Below are positions 37,161 through 49,141 of a stretch of DNA of 64,000 bases, in pieces. Within the stretch, counting starts at the first letter, position 1. Each line of letters starts with the position of its first letter. A program made the translations under genes and the position numbers. The notes beneath the pieces were generated by a model. That model was not told the origin of the DNA. It made no database searches and was given only the letters and a program-made list of their open reading frames with translations. This DNA comes from Lamellibrachia columna (Eukaryota; Annelida; Polychaeta; Sabellida; Siboglinidae). The stretch is taken from positions 56,605,010 to 56,669,009 of the forward strand of contig OY759266.1 of the NCBI GenBank assembly GCA_963662155.1, given 5' to 3'.

Positions 37161-38412
37161 ATTTAACAAGATTTAACAAGATTTGCCATCCAAGCCAAAG
37201 GCCCAGATGGCAAGTGGACAAGGAAGCCATTGGCTTATCGAGAGTCCAACAATGTTCACCTACTTATAACCCGCCCTCCTGAGATATGTGTCAACCTTGT
37301 TTTTAAACATATTCACGCTGCTAGCAGTTACACAATCTGTAGACAATTTGTTCCATTCATTTATTGTCCTCTGTGAGAACGAGTGCTTCCTGATGTCCAA
37401 TCTACATTGATCCTTTACTAATTTTACCTCATGTCCTCTAGTTCTGCTATCCTTCTTGAATGAGAAAAACATATTTCTATCAATAATTTCATACCCATTC
37501 AATATCTTAAAAACTTCAATCTGATCTCCTCTTAACCTCCTTGTCTCTAGAGTTGTTAAACCACATTCTTTCAGGCGTTCTTCATAACTAAGGTCTCTAA
37601 GTTCTGGAATCATTTTAGTTGCTCTCCTTTGTATGCGTTCAAGCGTATCTATATCCTTCTTACGATATGGTCTCCATGCTTGTATACAGTATTCTAAATG
37701 AGGTCTAACTATTGCTTTATAAAGAGGTATAATTAACTTTTTTCCCTTGTATGTTATGTTTCTTCTAATCAATCCAAGAATTTGATTACCCTTTGAAGCT
37801 GCAATACCACACTGCTCTGAAACTTTCATATCAGCGCTTATTGTAACTCCTAAGTCCTTTTCTTTTACAGTAGTACCCAGAACAGTATCTCCCATTTTAT
37901 AGTTTACATTCAAGTTCCCATGTCCTGTATGTAGGCATTTACATTTCCCAAAATTGAACAGCATCTGCCATTTCTCAGACCATTTCACTAATCTGTCTAG
38001 ATCGTTTTGTAAATGTTGTTTATCACCATCAGTATTAACCTTTCTAAACAGTTTTGTGTCATCCGCAAATTTCAGTACGTTACTTGTTATACTGTCGTCC
38101 AAGTCATTGATATAAATTAAGAATAATATAGGTCCTAGTACTGACCCTTGAGGTACCCCACTCAAAACCGATTTCCAATTTGAAACTTCTCCATCTACTA
38201 CAACTCGTTGTCTTCTGTCAGTCAGCCATTGTTCTATCCAGTCAGTTATGCTATCCCCGATACCATGGGCTTTTAATTTAAGTAGCAATCTTTGATGTGG
38301 CACTTTGTCAAAAGCTTTCTGAAAATCTAAGTAGATAATATCTACTGGCGATCCCACGTCTATCCACTTAGTGATTTCTTCCAAAAAACATAACATATTT
38401 GTTAAGCATGAC
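37161..38412 (-). mobile_element. CR1/Jockey-like LINE, 5'-truncated, copy C
   Basis: Longest and best preserved copy. Its 3' end is the tail ATTTAACAAGATTTAACAAG (as seen on +) at 37161. Translation can be followed upstream of the annotated Met through RSCLTNM up to about 38412, where the match stops. CTGTAG directly before the tail (37155-37160) and at 38413-38418 is a possible 6-bp target-site duplication. The low divergence from copies B and D implies recent activity of the family. Confidence 0.93.
37260..38396 (-). pseudogene. partial reverse transcriptase of LINE copy C (378 codons open)
   Basis: Motif A is DIIYLDFQKAFDKVPH at residues 19-34 (catalytic Asp24), motif B GVPQGSVLGP at 80-89, and the catalytic box FADD at 110-113, followed by KEKDLGVTIS. 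The C-terminal CR1-type region has RPHLEYCIQAWRPY, RIQRRATKMIPELRDLSYEE and FSQRTINEWNKLS, ending TYLRRAGYK. The palm catalytic triad is intact, but the endonuclease domain, the N-terminal fingers and any ORF1 are missing by 5' truncation. ATG is merely the first Met in the frame. A sibling copy in the same state with a smaller 5' portion is at 7104-8015. Confidence 0.92.
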
Positions 38413-38589
38413 CTGTAGTTAATTTACATTTCACTTGCTTCAGCATAGAATATGATCTATCATCATGCACCCGATGTAAATTATGTTTTATTTGGGGAAT
38501 ATATTTATGGGGAACCCATATTTATGTGTGGGAGATATTCCTGTATTTCTGCAGATTTATGTTCAGCAAATTCCATCTTACCGTGTCAA

Positions 38590-38885
38590 GTTTGTTATTC
38601 TTTGACATCTTGTCACATGACATTATGGCACAGAACCATTTGGTCATAATTACATTCTGACGTAGAAATAACTTAACATTTGGCAAAGTGACATTTTGTC
38701 GGTGACATTTTGGGTAATTCGCATTTTGTCAGTGCACTTTGTCACATAATATTTTAGCACAACAACATTTGGTCACACATTTTGGCAGTGACTTTTCACA
38801 ACAGTGACCCATTTTGGCACAACGACAGTTTGCCATTTGATATTTTGGCAGTGTTATTTTGTCATATGATATTTAGTCACAATAT
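38590..38885. repeat. decayed repeat of CATTTTGTCA / CATTTTGGCA words
   Basis: At least ten variants of (A)CATTTTG(T/G)CA, (A)CATTTGGTCAC and GGCACAACGACA occur with irregular 15-40 bp spacing. It looks like an old minisatellite with no clear unit now. Confidence 0.6.
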
Positions 38886-41800
38886 AAAACAAGTACTTCA
38901 CATTTTGAGACAAGCATACTAAGACAAGTGTTTTGTGTATTACAAATTTGACCATAACAACAAATTCTACATTTTTAGATATTAACATCTTACCTACAGT
39001 TGTATGCATACTTAAAAGTTTAAAGCAACTGTTATTCTCCACAGCTTGTCAGATAAAATCAACATAAAACCAAAGACAGACACTGTCACGTTCTTCCTAG
39101 GTTATTCCAGTTGAAAGAGCAGCAAAGTATGATCTAATACAACTAATATCAAGGCTGATTAACTTGTGTAACATAACGCTGGATCAAAGGTGAACATCAA
39201 TATATGGATTGAAAGGATCAGAGTGGCTAGCTGGTGTCACTTACTCACAATCACAAAGTCACCTATGCTAATGTGCAGTATCAATATGTCTGGAAGTGAC
39301 TGTGTAGCTCAAGTTACAGCTCCTGGTAATGTCTCACTCCATAAGTTGTGTCCACAGGGAGCAGGACAGAGTAGTGCAGAGTAGATAGTTCGCAACAGGC
39401 ACAAGCTGCAGGTATGGCATCATTCTCCATTTCTGCAGATGCTTTGGACCAATGGGAGGGAATAGGCCTATCATATGGATCGTAGGATTCAATCAAAAGT
39501 TACTCTTGCTCCAGAACTACTTCGGGCTTAAAGCACCCTCCTCAATTAATTTAGCCCATCACGAATTAGGTTTGTTGATGTTCAAATCTGTAGTATGTGA
39601 ATAGTTTAAGTAGTGTATGCAGTTCAAACATTTAATAAAAGTGCACACTTTTGATAAAATCGTCAAAAGAATCAACTATGATCGTTTTATCAGGTGATCT
39701 GTGAAAGTGTGAATAGCCGTATGTCATAGTACATAGGGGTGGAGCCACTTTTGGCCTTTTTAATAATTTGATAGTTTGTCCGATGATTTCATGAAACACA
39801 GTGTGGTGTAGTGGATACTAGATATAGGTTCGAACTTTCACAAAATTATTATGAATTGAGAGGAGCAAAAAATGTAACTGAGGCGGAAGCTTTAAATCAG
39901 TTAACTTCTTTAAAAACTGCAATATTTTACAGCATTCTGCAGGGTCTGGAAGATGGAGTGGAAAAAGATAGATGTCAGAAGTCACACCATACCAGTGACT
40001 TGACATGCAGATGAGCTGAGATAGGTCATCTCATAATACTCCCTCTATCATCAATAATGCAGTCAGCTAACAGCAGGAACATTACCAATTTGTCAACACA
40101 GCACTTAAATTTTATTATTCTGTATTCCCCTTTGCCACTAAGTAGGAAAAAACTTGTAACCTAATGGCTTGTTGGTTTGTAATTTACTTGCCTGCCCACT
40201 TTTTGTATTATGCAGCTGCCACTCTTGTCACAGGGTCAAGGTTATGTGTTGACCTTCACCACAAGTATGACCTCTTGTGTCAAGTACCTGCAACAAATTT
40301 ATAAAACAAAAACATTAAATTTGGGCAAACATTTCAAGATACATATCTCACAACAGGCTAGCTAACATAACTGGTGATCTTGAGAGAGATATGTATGTCA
40401 ATCTTTTCTAATTGCAATTGGAATTTAATGTTAAGTGATGATCTTCAACTGGCTTGAATTGAACTATGAAATCCATAATAATGTTTTAAAAACACCAATG
40501 TTTTTGTTGTAGTGTTCTGTATGTTGTACGTCTAATGTTTTCCACTATTCAAAAGAAACTGCGTGGAATCATTGCAACACCAACCATGTAGTACAGCAGA
40601 AATGTTTGATATGAGAAGCCATGAATGTCAGCAAGCTGAAACCTAGGTGTCTGAATAATAAACTGCCTTGTTAAGCCACATTACTAGAACGCCTGCTATT
40701 CAATGACATGTGCATCTATACAGAAAGCAATTATTCTAAACGTCTAGTTCCATAAAAAAACATGTATATATCAACATTAACAGCACTGGGTGGAAGCAGT
40801 GTAAAACCATATGAATGGTCATTTGTACTGATATACCGGAACTCAGTTATGTGATATTTATGTACATTTTAATCATCTATTTAAATGGAGTCATTTCAAT
40901 GCAATGCCTTTTTACCAACTACATGTCAGTTACTTCAAACCAGGGATGATGACAACAGGAGAACCAGATGGAAGTACTTAGTTCAAAGCTAGTTGGTGTT
41001 AAAGGTTTCAACCATATAGCACTGTTCACATTCTGCAATAAATCATTTTGTTGTAGATTAATAAATATAACTTTTACATACATTCCTTCAGATTGGACAG
41101 CAGTAATTTAGTCTCCCCCCCCAATCGAGCCGAGCTGAAGAACACGGGACTGAGTCGTCTAAGCAACACTATCACTTTTACGTGCTTGGCATAAGAAGTA
41201 GACATATGTACATAATTTAGGTCCTATGCATATTTATTTATTTGAAGCTTTGATGGCAAAACAGCCACGTTTACAACGGATGATGGATCAAATCTCACCA
41301 GAAAGGGAGTGGCAGTCGTAGGAGATGAATGCGCAAAAGCAGTTGGTAGGTGCATAAAGCATTTATGAAGTTGGATTAAAAAGTAACGAACGTAGTAAAT
41401 TATAAAATAAAGGTTAGGGTCACATCGCATAGGGTGAGACATCAAATTTTTCCAAACGTCACAAAAAACCGTACACGTTTCTGCCAAAACAATTGCAAAC
41501 CGGTGGATTGCATCAATCTGGAATGCTGTCAAGTGTCAAATACATGGAGGACCTCAAACAACCTACCGGGTAGACCTAACCTTCTTGTTGTGAATGTGTC
41601 ATGTGTCCAAACAGCCGAGGGATACCCAACAGCCACACAAGGCAGATGGATAGTGTACCAGCACCTAGTGTATGGTAAAGTAAATATTTTGCTGGAACTT
41701 GTGAAGATTACACATATGGATTTGGAGAGCATGGCAGGGCTGATACGGAACTTATTGTTGGGCAATGAAATTGGTCACCAACTGATGATTAGCCCTGCAG

Positions 41801-42440
41801 GTAGAACATTTGACCTACGGATTGAAGCCCTTGCATATGACAACACTTACTGTACTATGGTTGCTTCCAACTTCTGGTTGGAGCCACAATGAGATTACTA
41901 CAGGTCTCCCCTCCCATCCCCCCAGTAGGTTGTACCAACCTACTGCTTTATGGCTTCATTGCTGTTACAAAATTTTCTTTGAACCGGTTTCCATAACCTG
42001 GTTACCACAACTCCTCCACCTCCCCAGTCTTCAGCCAGACACCATAAAAATCAAACTGCATTAATATCTTTGACACACATAAATCCTGTAACCCCCTACC
42101 AGGTGGTCTATTAGCTGGGGCAAATCAAAGGATGATATAGGAATCGGCCTGACCCCAAGTCACAGTCAGGTATTCTTTGGTGACAAACGGCACCACCCAA
42201 GTGTCTCCGGAGAAAAACATGCACAATACAGTTAGATATTTACGAGTAACCTCCTCTTATGTAGCTTGGCAACGTGAATGTTTACTGGTGCCTGTTATTT
42301 CATTACTTGCATTGCTTTTAAGCAGTAAAAAAATGGAGATGCATTCTCTATTACTGCATACTGAGACAGTTACTTTCACAGTTAATATAATTTTACACTC
42401 TATTTTGACACCCTCTATTTTACCTGTGACTTATACAACG
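38886..42440. other. single-copy DNA, no gene recognised
   Basis: The open frame at 41434-41892 (+, 152 codons) overlaps frames on the minus strand (41224-41532, 41529-41765) and shows no domain. An open pair at 39811-40014 (+) and 39818-40006 (-) is likewise unexplained. I see no convincing splice or codon pattern. Confidence 0.45.
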
Positions 42441-44052
42441 TCCAGTGACTGCTGTCACTATTGACTGCTGTCCCCTTGTCACTGACTGCTGTCCCTTGTT
42501 ACTGACTGCTGTCACTATTGACTGCTGTCCTCCCCTATCGACTGCTGTCCCCTTGTCACTGACTGCTGTCCCTTGTTACTGACTGCTGTCATCTATTACT
42601 GACTGCTGGTCTCTGTTACTGACTGCTGTCCTCTGTTACCGACTGCTGTCCTCTGTTACTGACTGCTGTCCCCTGTTAATGACTGCTGTCCCCTGTTATT
42701 GACTGCTGTCCTCTGTTACTGACTGCTATCCCCTGCTACTAACTGCTGTGGCCTTCTACTGACTGCTGTCCCATGTTACTTACTGCTGTCCTCTATTACT
42801 GGCTGCTGTCCCCTGCTATTAACTACTGTGGCCTTCTACCGACTGCTGTCCTCTGTTACTGACTGCTGTCCTCCATTACTAACTGCTGTCCTCTGTTACT
42901 GACTGCTGTTCCCTGTTACTGGCTGCTGTCCTCTGTTACTGACTGCTGCCCTCTGTTATGGACTGCTGTCCTCTGTTACTGACTGCTATCCTCCATTACT
43001 AACTGCTGTCCTCTGTTACTGACTGCTGTTCCCTGTTACCGACTGCTGTCCTCTGTTATGGACTGCTGTCCTCTGTTACTGACTGCTATCCTATGTTAAT
43101 TACTGCTGTCCTCTGTCCTGATTGTTGTCCCGTTACTGACTGCTGTCCCCTGTTACTAATTGCTCCTTTGTTACTGACTGCTGTCCTCTGCTACTAACTA
43201 CTGTGGTTTTTTACTGATGGCTGTCCCCTGTTACTGACTGCTGTCCCCTGTTACTAATTGCTCCTTTGTTACTGACTGCTGTCCTCTGCTACTAACTACT
43301 GTGGTTTTCTACTGAATGCTGTCCCCTGTTACTGACTGCTGTCCCCTGTTACTGACTGCTGTCCCCTGTTACTGACTGTTGTCCTATGTTACCGACTGCT
43401 GTCCCCTGCTATTGACTGTTGTCCTATGTTACTGACTGCTGTCCCCTGCTATTGACTGTTGTCCTATGTTACCGACTGCTGTCCCCTGCTATTGACTGTT
43501 TTCTTATGTTACTGACTGCTGTCCCCTGCTATTGACTGTTGTCCTATGTTACCGACTGCTGTCCCCTGCTATTGACTGTTGTCCTATGTTACTGACTGCT
43601 GTCCCCTGCTATTGACTGTTGTCCTATGTTACCGACTGCTGTCCCCTGCTATTGACTGTTGTCTTATGTTACTGACTGCTGTCCCCTGCTATTGAGTGTT
43701 GTCCTATGTTACTGACTGCTGTCCCCTGCTATTGACTGTTGTCCTCTGTCACTGACTACTGTCCTCTGTCACTGACTGCTGTCCTCTGTCACTGACTGCT
43801 GTCCTCTGTCACTGACTGCTGTCCTCTGTCACTGACTGCTGTCCTCTGTCACTGACTGCTGTCCTCTGTCACTGACTGCTGTCCTCTGTCACTGACTGCT
43901 GTCCTCTGTCACTGACTGCTGTCCTCTGTCACTGACTGCTGTCCTCTGTCACTGACTGCTGTCCTCTGTCACTGACTGCTGTCCTCTGTCACTGACTGCT
44001 GTCCTCTGTCACTGACTGCTGTCCTCTGTCACTGACTGCTGTCCTCTGTTAC
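42441..44052. repeat. 20-bp minisatellite, about 80 copies
   Basis: The unit is CACTGACTGCTGTCCTCTGT. There are three zones. 42441-43360 is decayed, with many substitutions and length changes. 43360-43740 is a 40-bp dimer alternating GACTGTTGTCCTATGTTA and GACTGCTGTCCCCTGCTATT. 43741-44050 consists of about 15 virtually identical units. The gradient shows recent growth at the right-hand side. Confidence 0.97.
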
Positions 44053-44322
44053 TTATTGTTGATTAGAGCTGACATGTGTAATATTGGAAAACTAGAGCTG
44101 TAAAAGTGGAACGCTAGAGCTAACATGTGTTTAACGGTGAAATGCTAGATCTAACATGTGTAATGGTGGAGTGCTAGAACTGACAGATGTGATTTTATTG
44201 GTGGAATACTAGAACTGACAGATGTGTAACTAGAACGGACAGGTTTGTAGGCCTAATGGTGGAAGGCTATAGAACTGACAGGTGTGTACTGTGTAGGCCT
44301 AATGGTGGAAGGCTAGAACTGA
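44053..44322. repeat. decayed tandem repeat around GCTAGAACTGACAGGTGTGT
   Basis: About eight irregular units of 21-46 bp, each with CTAGA(G/A)CTGACA, TGTGTAAT and GGTGGAA(T/G) words. The same sequence resumes at 45414-45441, so LINE copy D is inserted in it. Confidence 0.75.
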
Positions 44323-45317
44323 GATTACTGCTTAAATTAAAAGCCCATGGTATCGGGGATAGCATAACTGACTGGATAGAACAATGGCTGACTGACAGAA
44401 GACAACGAGTTGTAGTAGATGGAGAAGTTTCAAATTGGAAATCGGTTTTGAGTGGGGTACCTCAAGGATCAGTATTAGGACCTATATTATTCTTAATTTA
44501 TATCAATGACTTGGACGACACAAAACTGTTTAGAAAGGTTAATACTGATGGTGATAAACAACATTTACAAAACGATCTAGACAGATTAGTGAAATGGTCT
44601 GAGAAATGGCAGATGTTGTTAAATTTTGGGAAATGTAAATGCCTACATACAGGACATAGGAACTTGAATGTAAACTATAAAATGGGAGATACTGTTCTGG
44701 GTACTACTGTAAAAGAAAAGGACTTAGGAGTTACAATAAGCGCTGATATGAAAGTTTCAGAGCAGTGTGGTATTGCAGCTTCAAAGGGTAATCAAATTCT
44801 TGGATTGATTAGAAGAAACATAACATACAAGGGAAAAAAGTTAATTATACCTCTTTATAAAGCAATAGTTAGACCTCATTTAGAATACTGTATACAAGCA
44901 TGGAGACCATATCGTAAGAAGGATATAGATACGCTTGAACGCATACAAAGGAGAGCAACTGAAATGATTCCAGAACTGAGAGACCTTAGTTATGAAGAAT
45001 GCCTGAAAGAATGTGGTTTAACAACTCTAGAGACAAGGAGGTTAAGAGGAGATCAGATTGAAGTTTTTAATATATTTAATGGGTATGAAAATATTGATAG
45101 AAATATGTTTTTCTCACTCAAGAAAGATAGCAGAATTAGAGGACATGAGGTAAAATTAGTAAAGGATCAATGTAGATTGGACATCAGGAAGCACTCGTTC
45201 TCACAGAGGACAATAAATGAATGGAACAAATTGTCTACAGATTGTGTAACTGCTAGCAGCATGAATATGTTTAAAACCAAGGTTGACACATATCTCAGGA
45301 GGGCGGGCTATAAGTAG
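44256..45317 (+). pseudogene. reverse transcriptase of LINE copy D, catalytic box deleted
   Basis: The 353-codon frame begins in flanking repeat; LINE codons start at about residue 23. Motif B GVPQGSVLGP is present, but IYINDLDD is followed directly by TKLFRKV. The twelve codons carrying SITSNVLKFADD in copies B and C are gone, an in-frame 36-bp loss between GACGAC and the GATGAC expected of the FADD codons (junction near 44520). The FADD box that binds the catalytic metal is therefore absent while the frame stays open. The rest matches copies B and C closely. Confidence 0.92.
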
Positions 45318-45413
45318 ATGAACATTGTTGGACTCTCGATAAGCCAATGGTTTCCTTGTCCACTTGCCATCTGGGCCTTTGGCTTGGATGGCAAATCTTG
45401 TTAAATCTTGTTA
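44323..45413 (+). mobile_element. CR1/Jockey-like LINE, 5'-truncated, copy D
   Basis: It begins abruptly at ATTACTGCTTAAATTAAAAG (equivalent of LLLKLKAHG) and ends in the family 3' UTR and tail (GCAAATCTTGTTAAATCTTG, 45391-45410). AACTGA directly before (44317-44322) and at the tail junction (45414-45419) is a likely 6-bp target-site duplication; the pre-insertion site would be continuous decayed repeat. Confidence 0.93.
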
Positions 45414-45476
45414 AACTGACAGGTGTGTAATGGTAGAAGTTTATTTATAGTTATTATGATGCAAGTTGCATATAAT

Positions 45477-46586
45477 CAGAGGTGCCAAGTCTCCTGCTTT
45501 GGCGGTAGAACTCATGCTTTTTCTTCAATTTGGGATAATCTCACGGTCTACCGCTTTAGTTTCGAAATCTACCGTCAAACCATAATTTCAGGAGTAAAAA
45601 GTTAAAAGTACTCATTTCGAATCCAAACATACCAACACGTCACATAGAAGATGCACCAAAATTAAGTAAATATACCCTAAAATAAAAGGATATATAGAGA
45701 AACCTCTCATAACACAGTTGCAAGATTTTGCTGTGACCTAATATATTATGTGAATTTTCACATTTATCTTAATGGGGGCTAGGGATATGAAAAATGTTTC
45801 ACTATCTGTTGACTATATGTGCTAATTAGCTAATTGCATTGAGTTAGATTTAATATTAAATTATTGGGTGATGTATATTTATGACCATAATTAATGTGTT
45901 TGTAAACTCTAAACACATTATACAAATACCTTCATAATCATGGAAATGATGGCCTTTTATTGAAATGTGTTGGTCTGTTGATTTTGCGCACTAATTGGCC
46001 AATATTGACTTATTCATTGCATCAGTTCAGTTATGGAATGACTGTAATGTATATGTATGACCCCAATTACTGTGTTTGCAAACCCTGAACAAATCATATA
46101 AATATCTTCATAATCATGGAAGTTATGCCCTTTTATTGAAATGTGTTGGTCTGTTGACTTTGCATGCTAATTAGCCAATGTTGACTTATTAACTGCATTA
46201 ATTTAGTTACTATTACTGATAAATGACTGGGTGATGTATAATTATGATCCTAATTAATGTGTTGTCAAACCCTGAACAAATTATTCAAAATTAAATTGAA
46301 TTTTTGCAGTATAAAAAGAGTAATATCTTTGAATCTAATAAAGATATACTACAAAAATAAATAGTTCTGGGTTCCTGGGGGTGTTACCTTTAATGTAAAT
46401 CAATTGTCAATATTCCATCATTTTTTTGGAGGTACCTACATAAAATTGAAAAACAGTTCCGTCAGGAGCGGAAACTCTTCTCCCCCTAGCGACAGCGGCG
46501 CGAGGCTCGCGACGCGATCTACCGCCCTCACGTCTTGAAAAGCGATAGATCTACCGCTTTTTGTGCAATGTTACTTGACACCTCTG
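45477..46586. mobile_element. non-autonomous hAT-like DNA transposon
   Basis: Terminal inverted repeats: CAGAGGTGCCAAGT at the left, and ACTTGACACCTCTG at the right. Similarity continues inward to the GGCGGTAGA/TCTACCGCTTT words (about 35-40 bp). Flanks are identical: ATATAAT at 45470-45476 and at 46587-46593, a 7-bp target-site duplication. CAG-GGTG-type ends suggest the hAT superfamily, whose usual duplication is 8 bp, so the assignment is provisional. There is no transposase; the interior is AT-rich with a roughly 170-bp repeat. GC-rich subterminal segments hold five TCTACCG motifs. Confidence 0.75.
45806..46290. repeat. ~170-176 bp internal tandem repeat, 2.7 copies
   Basis: Copies begin at CTGTTGA near 45806, 45975 and 46151 and share GGTGATGTATA, ATTAATGTGTTTGT, ACCTTCATAATCATGGAA and CCTTTTATTGAAATGTGTTG words. 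It lies wholly inside the hAT-like element. Confidence 0.85.
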
Positions 46587-46593
46587 ATATAAT

Positions 46594-47363
46594 ATATGAA
46601 TCATAGGCATAGCCTAGCTTAGGGCTATATGCTATAATACTAATTATATAGGCGCGGCTGACACCGACACGGCGACAGATGTTTGCGTCTCACGAGTCAC
46701 GTCTCGACTCTATACAGAGTCGACTGCCCCTAGACTAGTTTGTAGTCTAGGAATCTCGTAATTTGGAATCACAAGTAATTTGTTACCTATCCTTAGTTAC
46801 GGGGTTTTTTTCGGTAACAAAACATACGTGTTGTTTTCTGTGCACTATTACAGTAAATACGTATTTTTGTTGTTAACGTAAACTTACGACTCTTTATTTT
46901 ATCTTTATTCCCACCACCAGCTGCAGCATCATACCATTTTAACATATGGCAAAATATGTTGTCGCTACACTCAACCTGACGAAAGCGTTATAGCGTCTAT
47001 TTATAAGTGAGAATATTTTTAATATTAGACATGTGATGAGCGATTATTTATAGGTGAGATTATTTTTAATCTTCGAACGGTGATGATGGTGTTTTATAAA
47101 CGGTGTCACAAACGGACCAAACGGTGTCAAGTTAAACAATTGGGAGAGACGAGATTGACCTGTCGGAGATAAGGTGGTGTGGGAGATAATCGGAAAGAAA
47201 GTAACAAGAAAAAGCCGGAAAAAGTAACACTTTTTGCTAAGAAAAAACTGACATTTATTGATAAGTTGCAAAAGTTAAACTGTATTACTGATTTGTGGGA
47301 TAGGCAAGGTATAGACCCACTCTGTTCACAATCATGGAAACCACTGGGATTATTGTAAAAACA
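46594..47363. other. single-copy DNA with a palindrome and a short duplication
   Basis: 46704-46723 (TCGACTCTATACAGAGTCGA) is a near-perfect palindrome. TTTATAAGTGAGAATATTTT near 46999 is repeated as TTTATAGGTGAGATTATTTT near 47046. No gene is seen. Confidence 0.5.
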
Positions 47364-47559
47364 TATAGAGTAAGGTGGGGCAAGGAACCCCCCCCTTAAG
47401 GAAAATGGCTACATTTATTCATAAACGTATTATGTTGAGGTATCTATGCTGACATATACGTTACTGTGTGGTTGTAGTATTCAATACTAAAACATTAGTG
47501 ACGATTGACAACACAATACCAAAGAATGTTATCGTTAATTAAATATAATAGTCTAAAGG

Positions 47560-47594
47560 GGGCGTCTTGCCCCACCCCTGGGGGCAAGACGCCC
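47560..47594. other. 14-bp perfect hairpin
   Basis: GGGCGTCTTGCCCC (47560-47573) and GGGGCAAGACGCCC (47581-47594) are perfectly complementary across a 7-nt loop. A third related word, GGGCATCTTGCACC, follows at about 47622. Confidence 0.8.
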
Positions 47595-47984
47595 ACTCCT
47601 ATATGGGACATGAAGCCCCCGTGGGCATCTTGCACCATAACAGTAACAGTCTTTCACCGTTGTATGAAATACGAATACTTAAATTAAACAAACTATTACT
47701 AAATGTAAAAAAAAATATTGTGTTTTATTTTATCCAGACAGGCATCAAACATACATAATTTAGTTACTCTCGGACTCGCTGTAAGGCAGCTAAAACAATG
47801 CACTACAGGCGTGAAGTCATTGAACGACTGACACTGTACCAACGCCTCCCGAGGTCTACAGTTCACGAAGGGATCGCCGCATGTGACGTCCTTGCTTCCT
47901 CCTCGCTGCTGGTGCTTACGCGTCTTCTCTGTTGCTTCTTCGTTGCGTGTTTTGTTCAGTTCTGTGTCTCTGACTTTCCTTTTT

Positions 47985-48072
47985 GCTTCCCCTCCCCCTC
48001 CCCCTCCCCCTCCCCCTCCCCCTCCCCCTCCCCCTCCCCCTCCCCCTCCCCCTTCCCCTTCCCCTTCCCCTT
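47985..48072. repeat. (CCCCCT)n / (CCCCTT)n microsatellite
   Basis: Pure pyrimidine tract on + with about 10 CCCCCT units, then CCCCTT units; the open frames on both strands are by-products. The complementary G-rich strand has repeated G5 runs and could form G-quadruplexes. Confidence 0.95.
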
Positions 48073-48450
48073 GGGGGGACAAAACGTATACATGATGTAG
48101 ATAGTTCTTAATTCCGCACTAATACTAATTAGTGCCTACATTTTGTAATAATAAATGGAACTGTATGCACTAATGATGAATATAAAACAGGTTGCGCGAT
48201 GTTTAAAATAATATGTGCGTTTCAGCATTTCAACATTGAAAATATACAATTTTTACATCATCCATGCTGAAAAATTGTAAATGCAGATTTGTTCCTGTCT
48301 ATTTCATCTCCATGTGTTGTTAGGCAGAATAGGCATTAGGCAGCAGCATTGCTGTCATCCACCAGAGACAGACAGCAAGCGCGTATAATGTTGGAAATAC
48401 GAGGAGTGCGTCATACCCCGCGGGGTTCCGTAATTGCCCTCACCCTATAC

Positions 48451-48936
48451 TATGTTACAGAAGCCATCACCATGATGCCATTATGATGTTACAGAAGCCA
48501 TCACCATGATGCCATTATGATGTTACAGAAGCCATCACCATGATGCCATTATGATGTTACAGAAGCCATCACCATGATGCCATTATGATGTTACAGAAGC
48601 CATCACCATGATGCCATTATGATGTTACAGAAGCCATCACCATGATGCCATTATGATGTTACAGAGGCCATCACCATGATGCCATTATGATGTTACAGAA
48701 GCCATCACCATGATGCCATTATGATGTTACAGAAGCCATCACCATGATGCCATTATGATGTTACAGAAGCCATCACCATGATGCCATTATGATGTTACAG
48801 AAGCCATCACCATGATGCCATTATGATGTTACAGAAGCCATCACCATGATGCCATTATGATGTTACAGAAGCCATCACCATGATGCCATTATGATGTTAC
48901 AGAAGCCATCACCATGATGCCATTATGATGCCATTG
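48451..48936. repeat. 34-bp minisatellite, about 14 copies
   Basis: The unit is ATGTTACAGAAGCCATCACC then ATGATGCCATTATG, with essentially one substitution (AGAGGCC near 48665). It starts within two bases of the right end of the TIR element at 48449. Confidence 0.95.
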
Positions 48937-49141
48937 CAACTAGATGTCATTCTGTTAATTAATTATTTTAATCATAAAAACACTTTACATTATAACATAA
49001 ATCAGCGAACCAAATATCATTTTGATCAATAAATGTATGCATGTTATATTCTGTTCATTAATTAATTACAATATTGCAACACAAAATACCTTTATTATGT
49101 ATAAAATCTCATTCTACGAACAATCGGTTTACTCTCTGTTC

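Larger units (their letters stand above)
47364..48449. mobile_element. possible TIR element with TAAGGTGGGGCAA ends
   Basis: The left end TATAGAGTAAGGTGGGGCAA followed by GGAACCCCCCC is matched in inverse by the right end (GGGGTTCC, TTGCCCTCACCCTATA at 48422-48449). A TA dinucleotide flanks both sides, compatible with a Tc1/mariner-type duplication. The interior has the hairpin at 47560 and the (CCCCCT)n run. No transposase is seen. Alignment of the ends needs gaps, so this is moderate evidence. Confidence 0.45.

Noticed and set aside
41434..41892. 152-codon open frame as a gene
   Set aside because: No domain, overlapped by minus-strand frames, no codon or splice evidence.
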